From the NCBI GenBank assembly GCA_016196755.1, contig JACPXC010000029.1, forward strand, positions 32,931 to 96,930: DNA of 64,000 nt, read 5' to 3'. The notes under the pieces were generated by a model. That model saw only the letters and a list, made by a program, of their open reading frames with translations, did no database searches and was not told where the DNA came from. This DNA comes from Elusimicrobiota bacterium (GTDB lineage: Bacteria; Elusimicrobiota; Elusimicrobia; UBA1565). Below are positions 50,637 to 59,400 of this stretch, in pieces (within the stretch, counting starts at the first letter, position 1; each line of letters opens with the position of its first letter). The position numbers and the translations under genes are program-made.

Positions 50637-51583
50637 GGCGCACCCGCCCGAGCGCTATCGCGAGGAAGTGCCGCCTCCGAGGTCATGGGGGCGGCCGCGT
50701 GGGCCAGGAAGATCTCCTTGAGGGTGGGGCGCACCGTCTCGAAGCGCGTCACCGCGCCGCGGGCCAGGAGGGCCTTGAGGAGCTCCTGCGGGTCGCCGTC
50801 GACCCGGACCTCCTGGAGGCGCCCGAGGTCGCGGACCGAGGCCACGCCGGGCAGGCCCGCCAGCGCCGCGGCGCCGCCGGCGGTCTCCACGCGCACCGTG
50901 CCGTCGCCGCGGGTCCGGCGCAGCTCGTCGAGCGTGCCGTCGAGGACCTTGCCGCCGCGGTTCATCATGCAGACGAAGTCGCACATCTCCTCGGCCGCCG
51001 TCATGTCGTGGGTTGAGAGGATGACGGTCGTGCCGCGGCGCTTGAGCTCGAGGATGGCGTCGCGCAGGACCTCCTGGTTGACCGGGTCTAAGCCCGAGAA
51101 CGGCTCGTCGAGCACCACGAGCTCGGGCTGGCAGGCCACCGCGGCGATGAACTGGACCTTCTGGCACATGCCCTTCGAGAGGGTCTCGACCTTCTCGTCG
51201 GCCCACTCGGCCAGGCCGAAGCGCTCGAGCCAGGCCGTGATCATCGGGCGCGAGCGCGCCGGCGGGACGCCCTTGAGCGCGCTCAGATACTCGAGCTGGC
51301 GGCGGACCTCCATCTTCTTGTAGAGGCCGCGCTCCTCGGGCAGGTAGCCGATGCGGTCGTTGGCCGCGCGGGTCCCGGAGGCGCCGAGCACCGAGACGGT
51401 CCCGGAGTCGGGCAGCAGGATGTGGAGGATCAGGCGCAGGGTGGTGGTCTTGCCGGAGCCGTTGGGCCCCAGGAAGCCGTAGACCGTCGCGCGCGGGACC
51501 TCGAGCGAGAGCGCCTTCACCGCGGGATGGGTCCCGAAGGATTTGGAGACGTCGCTTAATCGGACCGCGGGGGTATCGCTCAC
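50633..51583 (-). CDS. ABC transporter ATP-binding protein (NatA-like)
   Basis: A 316-residue ATPase. Walker A is GPNGSGKTTT, the signature loop is TLSKGMCQKVQF, Walker B is ELVVLDEPFSGLDPVNQ and the H-loop is LSTHDM. The C-terminal domain after residue 210 is the DUF4162 type found in NatA-like proteins. The signature lacks the usual LSGGQ form but keeps the Ser-x-Gly pattern of this group. The GTG at 51583 is 8 bases after TATCCT (51597-51592) with TTGCCT 17 bases before it. It is the first gene of the exporter operon. Confidence 0.92.
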   Translation of the reverse strand: MSDTPAVRLSDVSKSFGTHPAVKALSLEVPRATVYGFLGPNGSGKTTTLRLILHILLPDSGTVSVLGASGTRAANDRIGYLPEERGLYKKMEVRRQLEYLSALKGVPPARSRPMITAWLERFGLAEWADEKVETLSKGMCQKVQFIAAVACQPELVVLDEPFSGLDPVNQEVLRDAILELKRRGTTVILSTHDMTAAEEMCDFVCMMNRGGKVLDGTLDELRRTRGDGTVRVETAGGAAALAGLPGVASVRDLGRLQEVRVDGDPQELLKALLARGAVTRFETVRPTLKEIFLAHAAAPMTSEAALPRDSARAGAP

Positions 51584-51591
51584 CTCCCTAC

Positions 51592-51620
51592 AGGATACGG
51601 GAGTCGCAGGTCCTAGGCAA
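51592..51620 (-). promoter_or_regulatory. promoter of the NatAB-like operon (leaderless)
   Basis: On the minus strand TTGCCT (51620-51615), 17 bases, TATCCT (51597-51592), 8 bases, then GTG at 51583. Confidence 0.6.
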
Positions 51621-51651
51621 GAGGGGGGCCTAAAAGGTAAATTCCTCGAGC

Positions 51652-52449
51652 ATGCCGAGGAAGCTCATCCTCGCCGCGCTGCTCGCGGCGCCCGCGGCCG
51701 CCCAGGTGATGCCGGCCGCCTTCTTCGACGGGGCCGCTACGATCCGTCAGCGCGTCGTCTCCCTGCCTCACCCGTCGGCCTTCCTGCCCGCGCCCCGGCG
51801 CGGCGCTCCGCTGGCCAGCCTGGCCGTCGGCGCGCCCAACCGCGGCCGCTTGGTCAACGGCGCCGAGCTGCCGGTCGAGGGGCCCCACTGGCGAGCCATC
51901 CGCCCCGAGGTCGGCCGCCTCTACGGCACCTCCGAGCTCGTCGACGGCCTGCGCTGGACGGCCGAGCGCCTGCGGGTGGCCGACCCCGCCACGCCCCCGC
52001 TCGCCGTGGGCGACCTCTCGGGCGCCGAGGGCGGGCGCGCGCCGCGCCACCGCTCGCATCAGAACGGCCGCGACGCCGACGTCAACTTCTTCTGGCTGGA
52101 CGCCAAGGGCGCGCCGTTGTTCTCCGAGCGCATGACGAGCTTCGACGCGAAGGGCCGCGGGGTCTACGCCGGCAAGCCGCTGCGCTTCGACGCGGCGCGC
52201 AACTGGCGCCTCGTCACGGCGCTGCTCACGAACCCGCACTTCGGACGCCAGGTGCGCTGGATCTTCGTGTCGCGCGGGCTGAGGGCGCTGCTATTGAAGG
52301 AAGGGGCGAAGCAGGGGGCCGCGCCCGGTCTCTTGGAGCGCGCCGGAAAGACCCTGGCCCAGCCGCCGGGGAATTCGCACCGGAATCATTTCCACGTCAG
52401 GCTCGCCTGCTCGGGCGAGGACCTGAAGCTGGGCTGCAAGAACCTTTAG
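51652..52449 (+). CDS. mepA: penicillin-insensitive murein endopeptidase (MepA-type, M74)
   Basis: A 265-residue exported peptidase with a signal peptide (residues 1-17). The zinc-site motifs of MepA are present: APRHRSHQNGRDADVNFF (His and Asp ligands) and NSHRNHFHVRLAC near the C-terminus. MepA cuts D-Ala-mDAP crosslinks in peptidoglycan and is periplasmic. The last Cys residues (LACSGEDLKLGCKN) probably form a disulphide, as in the family. It shares 4 bases with the convergent MBL-rhodanese gene at its end. No ribosome site is clear before the ATG. Confidence 0.92.
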   Translation: MPRKLILAALLAAPAAAQVMPAAFFDGAATIRQRVVSLPHPSAFLPAPRRGAPLASLAVGAPNRGRLVNGAELPVEGPHWRAIRPEVGRLYGTSELVDGLRWTAERLRVADPATPPLAVGDLSGAEGGRAPRHRSHQNGRDADVNFFWLDAKGAPLFSERMTSFDAKGRGVYAGKPLRFDAARNWRLVTALLTNPHFGRQVRWIFVSRGLRALLLKEGAKQGAAPGLLERAGKTLAQPPGNSHRNHFHVRLACSGEDLKLGCKNL

Positions 52450-53522
52450 CGTTCTACCGGAAGTCCGGCTTCGTTCCAAGCCAGCATGCCGCCGGTCAGG
52501 ACCCAGATCTCGTCCTTTCCCGCCGCTCTCAGCGCCTGAGCCGCGCGCAGGGCGCGCTTTCCGGAGCGGCAGATCGACACGATGGGGAGCTCTCCGGGCA
52601 CCTCGGCGACCCGTCCCGGCAGCTCTCCGAGCGGGATGAGCTGCGCCCCCGCCACGTGTCCCAGCTCGTCGGTGAACTCCGACACTTCCCGGCAGTCGAG
52701 CAGGGTGAGCTTCCGCTTCTCGGCCAGCATCCGAGCTAAGTCCGTCGAAGCCAAGTGGGGGAACTCGGCGTCGCCGTGCCCCGGCGTCGGCGCCGGCGCG
52801 CAGGCGCAGGCCGCGGCGCCCTTCGGGATCGCTATGCCGGCCGCGTCGAGGCTGCCCTTGAGGTTGGCGTCGACGACGGCCTTCATCCAATCGGCCGGGC
52901 CCTGTTTCCGTTGGTCCCACCAGGCGCGGTAGGCGTCCAGGCCCCGCGGGGTCAGCACGGGGTTCTCGCGCCGCTCGGCCGCCAGCGTCGAGCGCTCGCG
53001 CTTCTGGTAGTCGTGTCCGGGCAGGACCTCGAGGGCGCCGTCGAGGTGGGCGAGCTTGGCCAGGCTGTCGAAATGGCGCCCGGCGTCTGAGCCGGGGAGG
53101 TCGAGGCGGCCCGCGCCCAGCGCGCCGAGGAAGAGGAAGTCGCCGGTCATGAGGGCGCCCGCGCCGCGCAGGGTGAGGCTGTCGGTGGTGTGGCCGGGCG
53201 TGTGCAGGACCTCGAGCGTCAGCTCGCCGAAGGACAGCACCTCGCCGTCGGCCAGGCGCCGGGTGACGGCCGCCGCGCGGGAGGCCTCGTGCATCGCCAC
53301 CGGCGCGCCCGCCGTGTCGCGCAGCCAGCGCGCCGCGGAGAGGTGGTCGGCGTGGGTGTGGGTGTCGACGACCAGGGCCAGGCGCAGGCCCTCGCGGCGC
53401 AGGAGCTCGAGGTGGGCGGCGGCCTGCTCGAGCAGGGGGTCGACTAAGACCGCCTCGCGGGTCTTGGCCGAGACGGCCAGCCAGGTCTTGCAGTCTCCGC
53501 CGCTCAGTTCGCGCATAGGCAT
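52446..53522 (-). CDS. metallo-beta-lactamase/rhodanese fusion (persulfide dioxygenase-like)
   Basis: A protein of about 358 residues. The N-terminal domain is a glyoxalase II-like metallo-hydrolase: VDTHTHADHLSAARWL, LEVLHTPGHTTDSL, LMTGDFLFLGALGAGRLDLP and VLPGHDY. The C-terminal about 100 residues are a rhodanese with the active Cys in SICRSGKRALRAA and a matching LLDCREVSEF. Such fusions oxidise glutathione persulfide and transfer sulfur, clearing sulfide. The start is the ATG at 53522, 6 bases after TATAAT (53534-53529); a second ATG lies two codons on. It is divergent from the Gly-rich membrane protein gene. Confidence 0.88.
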   Translation of the reverse strand: MPMRELSGGDCKTWLAVSAKTREAVLVDPLLEQAAAHLELLRREGLRLALVVDTHTHADHLSAARWLRDTAGAPVAMHEASRAAAVTRRLADGEVLSFGELTLEVLHTPGHTTDSLTLRGAGALMTGDFLFLGALGAGRLDLPGSDAGRHFDSLAKLAHLDGALEVLPGHDYQKRERSTLAAERRENPVLTPRGLDAYRAWWDQRKQGPADWMKAVVDANLKGSLDAAGIAIPKGAAACACAPAPTPGHGDAEFPHLASTDLARMLAEKRKLTLLDCREVSEFTDELGHVAGAQLIPLGELPGRVAEVPGELPIVSICRSGKRALRAAQALRAAGKDEIWVLTGGMLAWNEAGLPVER

Positions 53523-53528
53523 GCCCGG

Positions 53529-53534
53529 ATTATA
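53529..53534 (-). promoter_or_regulatory. -10 element of the MBL-rhodanese gene
   Basis: A perfect TATAAT on the minus strand ends 6 bases before the ATG at 53522. The -35 is unclear. Confidence 0.5.
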
Positions 53535-53562
53535 GCCCAAGTAAGAAGCGGGTAAGAGCCGG

Positions 53563-53591
53563 TTGACGCCTATTGGAGGCCCTGTTATCCT
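53563..53591 (+). promoter_or_regulatory. promoter of the Gly-rich membrane protein gene
   Basis: TTGACG (53563-53568), 17 bases, TATCCT (53586-53591). The mRNA would start near 53598, then GGGGGAGG and the ATG at 53614, so this one keeps a ribosome site. Confidence 0.7.
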
Positions 53592-53613
53592 GGGCGGAAG
53601 GGGGAGGTTCCCC

Positions 53614-55473
53614 ATGGCGGACTGGAACACCAGCAGCTCTCCGAGCTCCCCCTTCAAGGGCCTCTTCAGCGACCCAAAGAAGGTGATGTTCGGCGCCGTC
53701 GGTCTCGGCGCGGTCCTCATGACCGGCTTCGCGCTGACCTTCGGCGATAAGCCCGAGAAAGCGGTTGACGCCAACGCCGTGACTTTCACCATCCCCGACG
53801 CCGGCCAGCGCCTGCCCCAGCCGGTCGACGGCGGCGCCCTCCATACGCTCCCGCTCAAGAAATCCGGCGACCCCGAGGCCGACGCGATGAACGCGCTGCA
53901 CGCCGCGGCCGTCAAGGATGCCGCCGGCGGCGCCAAGGCGGGCGATACGGAGTCGGAGACTCCCTACGACGCGGAGGACGAGACCGGGGCCCCGGGCGGG
54001 CCGATCGGCGGCGAAGAAGCCGCGGGCTCGATGGGAAGCTTCGGCGGCTTCGGCAACGGCGGCTCGGCCTCGGGCGGCATCCCCGCCTACGGGCCCGGCG
54101 CGGCCGCCTCGCCGGCCGCTCCGGGAGAAGCGGGCGTGCCCGGAGCGGCGCCGGCTTTGGCCGCGGCGACGCTGGGACGCATGGCCGGATCCACGGACGG
54201 AGGGCGGCGTCAGGGCGCGGCGGGCCGGGGGGGCGTCCGCGCGATAGGCGCCGACCTCGTCGCCCAGCGCCGTCCCGGTCCGGGCGGGGCCGCCGCCAAT
54301 ACCTACGGGGCGGCCGGCGGCGGCGCGGCGGCGCCGGTCACGGCCGGAGGGGCCGGGGCGCTCGGCGCCGGCGCGGGCTTCGCGGGGACCAGCGGGCGCG
54401 GGGACGTCGCCACCGGCGGCGCCGGCCCGCAGATCGGCGGCGGCGGAGGCGGCGCGGGCGCCGCGGACGCCGGCGGCGGCGGGAGCGCCGACCCCGGCCC
54501 GCTCAGGAAGCGGGCCGACGTGAAGAAGGACGCGGCCGCGGTGCTCAAGACCGCCAAGACCTACAAAACCACCGTGGTCCAGAAGATCATGGCCGAGGAG
54601 AAGGCGGACCTGCAGGCCGTCAGCGTCCGCTCGCGGAACGCCCATGTCTCGCTCAAGGCCGACGACGCCCTGCTCAAGCGTTCCATCCCGTCCTACGCCG
54701 CCCTCCCCGCCGTGGCCCAGCACCTCAGCGAGGCCCAAGAGGTGATGGCCCAGCAGTTCCCGAAGTTCAAGGAGGGCGCCGACACTCTCAAGCAGTCCCT
54801 CAAAACGCTGACCAAGGTGCCTGGGCAGTGCTCGGGCAAGAAGACGGTCGTCGCCTACGACGCCGCCGGCGTGGCGGCCGATCCCGCGGGCGTCCTAAAT
54901 GCCCATCGCGAGGCGATGCAGGCCCTGCGCCGGGTGGCCGTGGCGCGCGTGACGGTCAGCGAGATATCGCAGATATTCAAGGAGCAGTCAGCGGTCGACG
55001 CGCCATTGGTCGAGGCGGTCGACCCCCGGCTCGCCGTGAAGTACCGCGCCATGGTGGCCAAGATCCGGGCCGACCTCGACGTCGTGGCCAAGCAGCTTCC
55101 GCCGAACCTGTATCCGACCAAGGGGACCCCGGCCGCGGCGAAGGCCTCGATGGAGAAGAAGCTCACCCCGATCCGCAAATCGGCCGAGAAGGGCCTTGTC
55201 GAGATCACCCAGCGCCAGAGCGAGATCGTGAACTCGAACTATGGGACGACCAAGGACGCGGCCGTCACCATGCAGGCGATCAATGAGGCGCGGGACGCCG
55301 CTTTCCGCGTCGTGATGTCCGAGGCGGCAGGCCAGGACACCCTGTTCGGGCAGGCCGAGACATTCCTGCCGCCGCTGGTCAAGGCGGGGGAGTACGCGGC
55401 GGAATCCTACCTGTCGCTCTGCGACACGTACGCGGGGCTCACCGCGCTGACGAAATCCGCGCCGAAGAACTAG
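53614..55473 (+). CDS. membrane protein with long Gly/Ala-rich region, unknown function
   Basis: A 619-residue protein with one membrane segment (about residues 24-43, VMFGAVGLGAVLMTGFALTF) and no cleaved signal. Residues about 120-290 are extremely Gly/Ala/Pro-rich (GAGALGAGAGFAGTSGRGD, GGGGGGAGAADAGGGG), likely a flexible or extended segment. The last 320 residues are charged helices (ADDALLKRSIPSYAALPAVA; ITQRQSEIVNSNYG). A motor for surface display or an envelope spacer is possible; I recognise no family. It is convergent with a TPR protein gene. Confidence 0.65.
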   Translation: MADWNTSSSPSSPFKGLFSDPKKVMFGAVGLGAVLMTGFALTFGDKPEKAVDANAVTFTIPDAGQRLPQPVDGGALHTLPLKKSGDPEADAMNALHAAAVKDAAGGAKAGDTESETPYDAEDETGAPGGPIGGEEAAGSMGSFGGFGNGGSASGGIPAYGPGAAASPAAPGEAGVPGAAPALAAATLGRMAGSTDGGRRQGAAGRGGVRAIGADLVAQRRPGPGGAAANTYGAAGGGAAAPVTAGGAGALGAGAGFAGTSGRGDVATGGAGPQIGGGGGGAGAADAGGGGSADPGPLRKRADVKKDAAAVLKTAKTYKTTVVQKIMAEEKADLQAVSVRSRNAHVSLKADDALLKRSIPSYAALPAVAQHLSEAQEVMAQQFPKFKEGADTLKQSLKTLTKVPGQCSGKKTVVAYDAAGVAADPAGVLNAHREAMQALRRVAVARVTVSEISQIFKEQSAVDAPLVEAVDPRLAVKYRAMVAKIRADLDVVAKQLPPNLYPTKGTPAAAKASMEKKLTPIRKSAEKGLVEITQRQSEIVNSNYGTTKDAAVTMQAINEARDAAFRVVMSEAAGQDTLFGQAETFLPPLVKAGEYAAESYLSLCDTYAGLTALTKSAPKN

Positions 55474-55475
55474 CG

Positions 55476-56888
55476 CTAGATGACGACGCGCCGCGGATCG
55501 CGGCGCTTCTTCCAGGCCGCGAAGCCCATGATGGCGCCCGCCGCGCCGAGCAGCGCGCCGCCCACTAGCGCGGGCTTGGGGACGCCTCCGGCGGGAGCGT
55601 CCGCGTAAGCGGGGTCGGCTAGGTCGGGGATAGGGAAGCCGTGCCAGCCCTTGGCGCTGCGTCGGCGGTCGAAGAGGACGCGTCCTTTCCGGGCCAACTC
55701 CAAGTAGGGCAGGAAGCGCGAGTCTAGGCGGGCCGCCCGGGTCACGGCCTGCATCATTTCCTCTTTGCGCCCGAGGCCCTCGAAGGCGAAGGCTCGAAGC
55801 AGCTGGGTCTCGGCGTCGCTGGGATCGAGTTCGGCGGCGGCCTCGGCGGCCTTGAGCGCCTCGTCGTTCCTTCCTTGGTGGAGCAGGGAGACGGCCAAGG
55901 CCTTGTGGGCGCGCGGATCGGAGGGGTTCAGGGCGATGGCTTTCTTCGCAGCGGCCTCGGCGGCGGCCCAATCGCCCTCGGCGTTCTTGAGCTCGGCGTC
56001 GGCGGCCTCGGTCTCGTAGGGGTTTTGGCCGCTCTTTCGGAGCCTGGCGACGGCCTCGTTCGCCTCGGCGTAGGCGCGACGCTGCATCATCAGGCGCAGG
56101 TCGGCGTGCATCTTCTCGCCGGTCGTGCCGAAATATCGCGGGTCGAGCGTGACGCCGCCCCGGCCCCCCCCGCCGCCTACCGAGATTCCGCCGGATTCGT
56201 AAGCCGAGGCGCGGGAAGCGGCGAACCTCGATAGGTCGTCGGCCTCGTGGCCGGTGCCGAGCGCACCGTCGCGGGCAGCCGCGGCGCCCGCCGCGTCGGC
56301 CTGGAACTCGGGGGCGGGGACGGGCCCGCCCGGAGAGCCGCCGCCCGTGGTCAGCGGATTGTCCGTGCCGGGGGGGATGCAGGGGACGCCGAAGCGGTCC
56401 AGGCAGGGGCCGTCCGTGGCGTTCTCACTCCCGGGGTCATCGCCGGGGCCGCTCCTGGAGGGGGGGCTCGCCAAGAAGGACCGGGCGCTGGCGAGCAGGG
56501 CGGCGTCCATATGGCGGCCGCCGTTGGCGGCGGCATAGGTGTTCTCCTGGTCGATATAGTCCTGTGCCTCTTTGCGGGCCTTGGCCAGCGCCGCGTCCTC
56601 CGCCTTCTCTTTGGAGGCGAGGATCCTCTCCTCCTTCTTGATGCAGGAGTCGATCCGGCAGTCGTCGCCGCCTACCGAGTCCTTGGTCGCTCCGCCGGCT
56701 TTGGCGTCGCGCAGGTCGTCGAGCTTCGCCCCGGCCTTGTCGGCCGCCTTCTGCTTCTTCTGGAAGTCCTTGAGGGCGCGGTCGTAGTCGGAGCGTTCGT
56801 TCTTGGTCTGGCGCTCGAGCTGACCCTTCGAGGCGGCCCCGGCCGGGGACGGCCAGGCCAGGAGCAGGGCGGCGGCGAGCAGGCTCAC
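55476..56888 (-). CDS. exported TPR-repeat protein with C-terminal membrane anchor
   Basis: A 470-residue protein with a signal peptide (residues 1-18). The first half is a coiled-coil/low-complexity region (YDRALKDFQKKQKAADKAG) and a Gly-rich linker. Residues about 270-400 contain TPR repeats (GDWAAAEAAAKKAIALNPSD, GRNDEALKAAEAAAELDPSD). A membrane segment lies near 440-458 (LVGGALLGAAGAIMGFAAW), followed by basic residues. It probably scaffolds other envelope proteins. GTG at 56888 is 6 bases after CATACT. Its end faces the Gly-rich membrane protein gene. Confidence 0.75.
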   Translation of the reverse strand: MSLLAAALLLAWPSPAGAASKGQLERQTKNERSDYDRALKDFQKKQKAADKAGAKLDDLRDAKAGGATKDSVGGDDCRIDSCIKKEERILASKEKAEDAALAKARKEAQDYIDQENTYAAANGGRHMDAALLASARSFLASPPSRSGPGDDPGSENATDGPCLDRFGVPCIPPGTDNPLTTGGGSPGGPVPAPEFQADAAGAAAARDGALGTGHEADDLSRFAASRASAYESGGISVGGGGGRGGVTLDPRYFGTTGEKMHADLRLMMQRRAYAEANEAVARLRKSGQNPYETEAADAELKNAEGDWAAAEAAAKKAIALNPSDPRAHKALAVSLLHQGRNDEALKAAEAAAELDPSDAETQLLRAFAFEGLGRKEEMMQAVTRAARLDSRFLPYLELARKGRVLFDRRRSAKGWHGFPIPDLADPAYADAPAGGVPKPALVGGALLGAAGAIMGFAAWKKRRDPRRVVI

Positions 56889-56894
56889 CTCCCG

Positions 56895-56923
56895 AGTATG
56901 GGGCCGGTGGGCGAACTATTCAA
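56895..56923 (-). promoter_or_regulatory. promoter of the TPR protein gene (leaderless)
   Basis: On the minus strand TTGAAT (56923-56918), 17 bases, CATACT (56900-56895), 6 bases, then GTG at 56888. Confidence 0.6.
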
Positions 56924-56935
56924 GGCCTACCGGCG

Positions 56936-59320
56936 TCAGCCTTTGCCTTGAAGGTGCTTCTGGAAGAAGCGCAGGATGTAGCCCAACTGGTAGACCTTGT
57001 TCTCGCGCTTCTGGGCGCCGTGGCCCTCGTCGGCGAAGACCAGGATATCCGAGTCCACGCCGCGGGACTTGAGGGCGTCGTGGAACTGGACGGCCTCGCC
57101 GACGGGCACGCGCGGGTCGCTGGCTCCCTGGATGATGAGCAGCGGCCCCTTGAGGCGGTCCAGGTAAGTGGACGGCGAGAGCTTGGTCAGCGCGTCGAGG
57201 TCGTGGGCCAGACTGCCGTACTCGCTCTCGCGCAGGATGCGCCGGTAGGGCGCGGTGTTCTTGAGGAAGGTGACCAGGCTCGACATCCCGACGACCTCGG
57301 CTCCCGCGTCGTAGGCGCCGGCGAAGTAGGTCATCGCCATGAGGGTCGAGTAGCCGCCGTAGCTGCCGCCCATGACCCCGACCTTGGGCGGCCCGCCCTC
57401 GGCGGCAAAGCGCTTGCGCGCCCAGGCCGCGGCGTCCTCGATGTCGGTGATGACGTCGAGGCGCTTGGGGCCGTCGTCGGCGTGGATCCAGGCCTTCCCG
57501 TAGCCGTCGCTGCCGCGCACGTTCGGCTCGGCGATGACGAAGCCGGCGTCGAGAAAAAGCTGGTCGACCGGCGAGAAGCCGGGCTTGGACTGGCTCTCCG
57601 GGCCGCCGTGGAAGCGCACGAGGACCGGGCAGGGCTTGGCGCAGGTCTTGGGCTCGCGCACGAGGACCGGGATCGCCGTGCCGTCCCGCGCCGGGTAGGT
57701 CTCGAGCGTCGCCGGCACGAAGCGGGCGAGGTCCGCCTCCGGCGCGCTCCCGGTGTGCCAGCGCGTCAGCGTCCCGGTCTTCCAGTCGAGCGCGTAGCTC
57801 GACAGCGGCGCCGCGCCGGAGTCGACGCCGAGGGTGGTGAAACGGCCGTCCGGCGTGGTCGAGCCCCAATAGGCGTGGACCGCGTCCCTGGGCAGGCCGG
57901 GGACGGTCAAATCGCGGCGGGTCCGGGGGTCGAGCGCCCGAGCCCGCGTGAAGCCGCCCTCGTTGACGGTGTAGAGCACGCGCCGGCGCGGCCGGTCGAC
58001 GCCGAAGTCCTCCACGTCGTAGCCGAGCTCGGGCGTCAGCGCGGTGAAGGTCCCCGCCCGCCAGGAGTAGAGTCGGCGGAAGTCGCCGAAGCGCGGCGTC
58101 TTGACCAGGACCTCGCCGTCGCCGGGGCCGTAGAGCGCGCTGTAGTCCTCGCGCTCGCCTTGGCCGAAGAGGGTCGTCAGCGCGCGCGAGGCCTCGTCGA
58201 GCTCGTAGTACTCCTCCATGTTGGAGCCCACCGCCTTGCTCAGGAGCAGGCGCCCGGGCTTTCGGTCGGCGATCGACCATATCCCGTCCTGCGAGAGGAG
58301 CTCTTCGGCGCGGCCGGAGGTCCGGTCGTAGCGGTAGAGGGCGTAGGAGTCCGGCTTCTTGTCGTTGGAGCTGTAGTAGACCCAGCGGCCCTCGTCGCTG
58401 ACGAGCTGGAGGCGGGTCCGGATGCCGGCCTTGTGCTGGATGAGTGAGAGCTGCCCGCCGGCGGGATCCTGCAGGTAGAGCCCGGGGTTCTCCTCGCCTT
58501 TGCGGTCCCGCGAGACCACCAGGGCCTTGCCGTCGGGCGTCACGGCCGCCAGCCACGTGGGGTCCTGACCCGCGGTGAGCTGGACCGGGAAGCGCATTGG
58601 ACCGTCCAGGCGCCAGAGTTGGGAGACGCCGGTGACGCGCCAGCTGAAATAGAGCGCTTTGCCGTCCGGCGAGAGCGCTCCCATCCCGGGAGCGTGCACG
58701 TCGAGCATGGCCTGGATGGTCCTGGAGAGCTCTTCGGGCAGGGGTTTCGGGGCGAAGGCCTCGAGGACCTCCTTGGAGACGCTGGAGGCGCCGTGGCCTG
58801 AGTATGCGACAGCGGACGCCGGGGCCGCCGCAGGGGACTTGTCGAACGTCTTCTCGGTGCTGGTCTGTGTGCCGTCCTTGAGCGTCACGACGACGCGCCG
58901 GCGGAAGCGGTTGCCCTCGACGTCGGCGAAGGACTCCGTCACGTCGGTGATCCGCTTGCCGGCCGGAAAAAAGGCTCCGTACTTCGCGGCCGAGTCCTCG
59001 GCGCGCTTGAGCCAGCCGGCGGCTTCCTTGCGCCGCTTCCTGTGATCCTTGCCCCCGCGCTCTCCATCCAGGCACGCGACGTATTCCTTCTGCCCTTTGG
59101 CGTCCAAGAAAGACTCGAAGTAATTCTTGAAGTAGAGGTCGGACTTCTCCGCCTCGGTCATAGCCGGCGACTCGAGCCTCATGGCGTGCATGGCGCGTCC
59201 CAGACAGGGCATCTTGAATGGCTTGATGCTCAGCATATCCAGCTCCGACTTCGGCTTGGGCGAGGCGCAGGCGGCCAGTGAAAGCAGGGCGATAAGGCGG
59301 AGCCGGTAGGGGTTTCGCAT
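56936..59320 (-). CDS. lipoprotein S9 prolyl-oligopeptidase-family serine peptidase
   Basis: A 794-residue protein with a lipoprotein signal (LSLAAC lipobox, about residues 13-18). The middle has beta-propeller blades (GALSPDGKALYFSWRVTGVS, LVSDEGRWVYYSSNDKKPD). The C-terminal about 250 residues are the alpha/beta hydrolase with catalytic Ser in GGSYGGYSTL, Asp in GASDPRVPVGEAVQF and His in DEGHGAQ. This is the S9C acylaminoacyl-peptidase/DPP layout. It should hydrolyse peptides in the periplasm or at the outer surface. Its ATG follows CATAAT by 5 bases; the promoter is back to back with that of the cyclase gene. Confidence 0.9.
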   Translation of the reverse strand: MRNPYRLRLIALLSLAACASPKPKSELDMLSIKPFKMPCLGRAMHAMRLESPAMTEAEKSDLYFKNYFESFLDAKGQKEYVACLDGERGGKDHRKRRKEAAGWLKRAEDSAAKYGAFFPAGKRITDVTESFADVEGNRFRRRVVVTLKDGTQTSTEKTFDKSPAAAPASAVAYSGHGASSVSKEVLEAFAPKPLPEELSRTIQAMLDVHAPGMGALSPDGKALYFSWRVTGVSQLWRLDGPMRFPVQLTAGQDPTWLAAVTPDGKALVVSRDRKGEENPGLYLQDPAGGQLSLIQHKAGIRTRLQLVSDEGRWVYYSSNDKKPDSYALYRYDRTSGRAEELLSQDGIWSIADRKPGRLLLSKAVGSNMEEYYELDEASRALTTLFGQGEREDYSALYGPGDGEVLVKTPRFGDFRRLYSWRAGTFTALTPELGYDVEDFGVDRPRRRVLYTVNEGGFTRARALDPRTRRDLTVPGLPRDAVHAYWGSTTPDGRFTTLGVDSGAAPLSSYALDWKTGTLTRWHTGSAPEADLARFVPATLETYPARDGTAIPVLVREPKTCAKPCPVLVRFHGGPESQSKPGFSPVDQLFLDAGFVIAEPNVRGSDGYGKAWIHADDGPKRLDVITDIEDAAAWARKRFAAEGGPPKVGVMGGSYGGYSTLMAMTYFAGAYDAGAEVVGMSSLVTFLKNTAPYRRILRESEYGSLAHDLDALTKLSPSTYLDRLKGPLLIIQGASDPRVPVGEAVQFHDALKSRGVDSDILVFADEGHGAQKRENKVYQLGYILRFFQKHLQGKG

Positions 59321-59325
59321 GCCAG

Positions 59326-59354
59326 ATTATGGTGGTCTGCGATGGAGGAGGCAA
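59326..59354 (-). promoter_or_regulatory. promoter of the S9 peptidase gene (leaderless)
   Basis: On the minus strand TTGCCT (59354-59349), 17 bases, CATAAT (59331-59326), 5 bases, then ATG at 59320. Confidence 0.65.
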
Positions 59355-59365
59355 GAGGCATGCGC

Positions 59366-59394
59366 TTGACGCTTTTCGGCCCCCCGGTTATCCT
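59366..59394 (+). promoter_or_regulatory. promoter of the class III cyclase gene (leaderless)
   Basis: TTGACG (59366-59371), 17 bases, TATCCT (59389-59394), 6 bases, then GTG at 59401. The two divergent promoters occupy an 80-base spacer. Confidence 0.7.
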
Positions 59395-59400
59395 CGCAGC

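Noticed and set aside
54100..54500. Gly/Ala-rich stretch considered as a tandem repeat or CRISPR-like array
   Set aside because: There is no fixed repeat unit; it is low-complexity coding sequence in one continuous frame.
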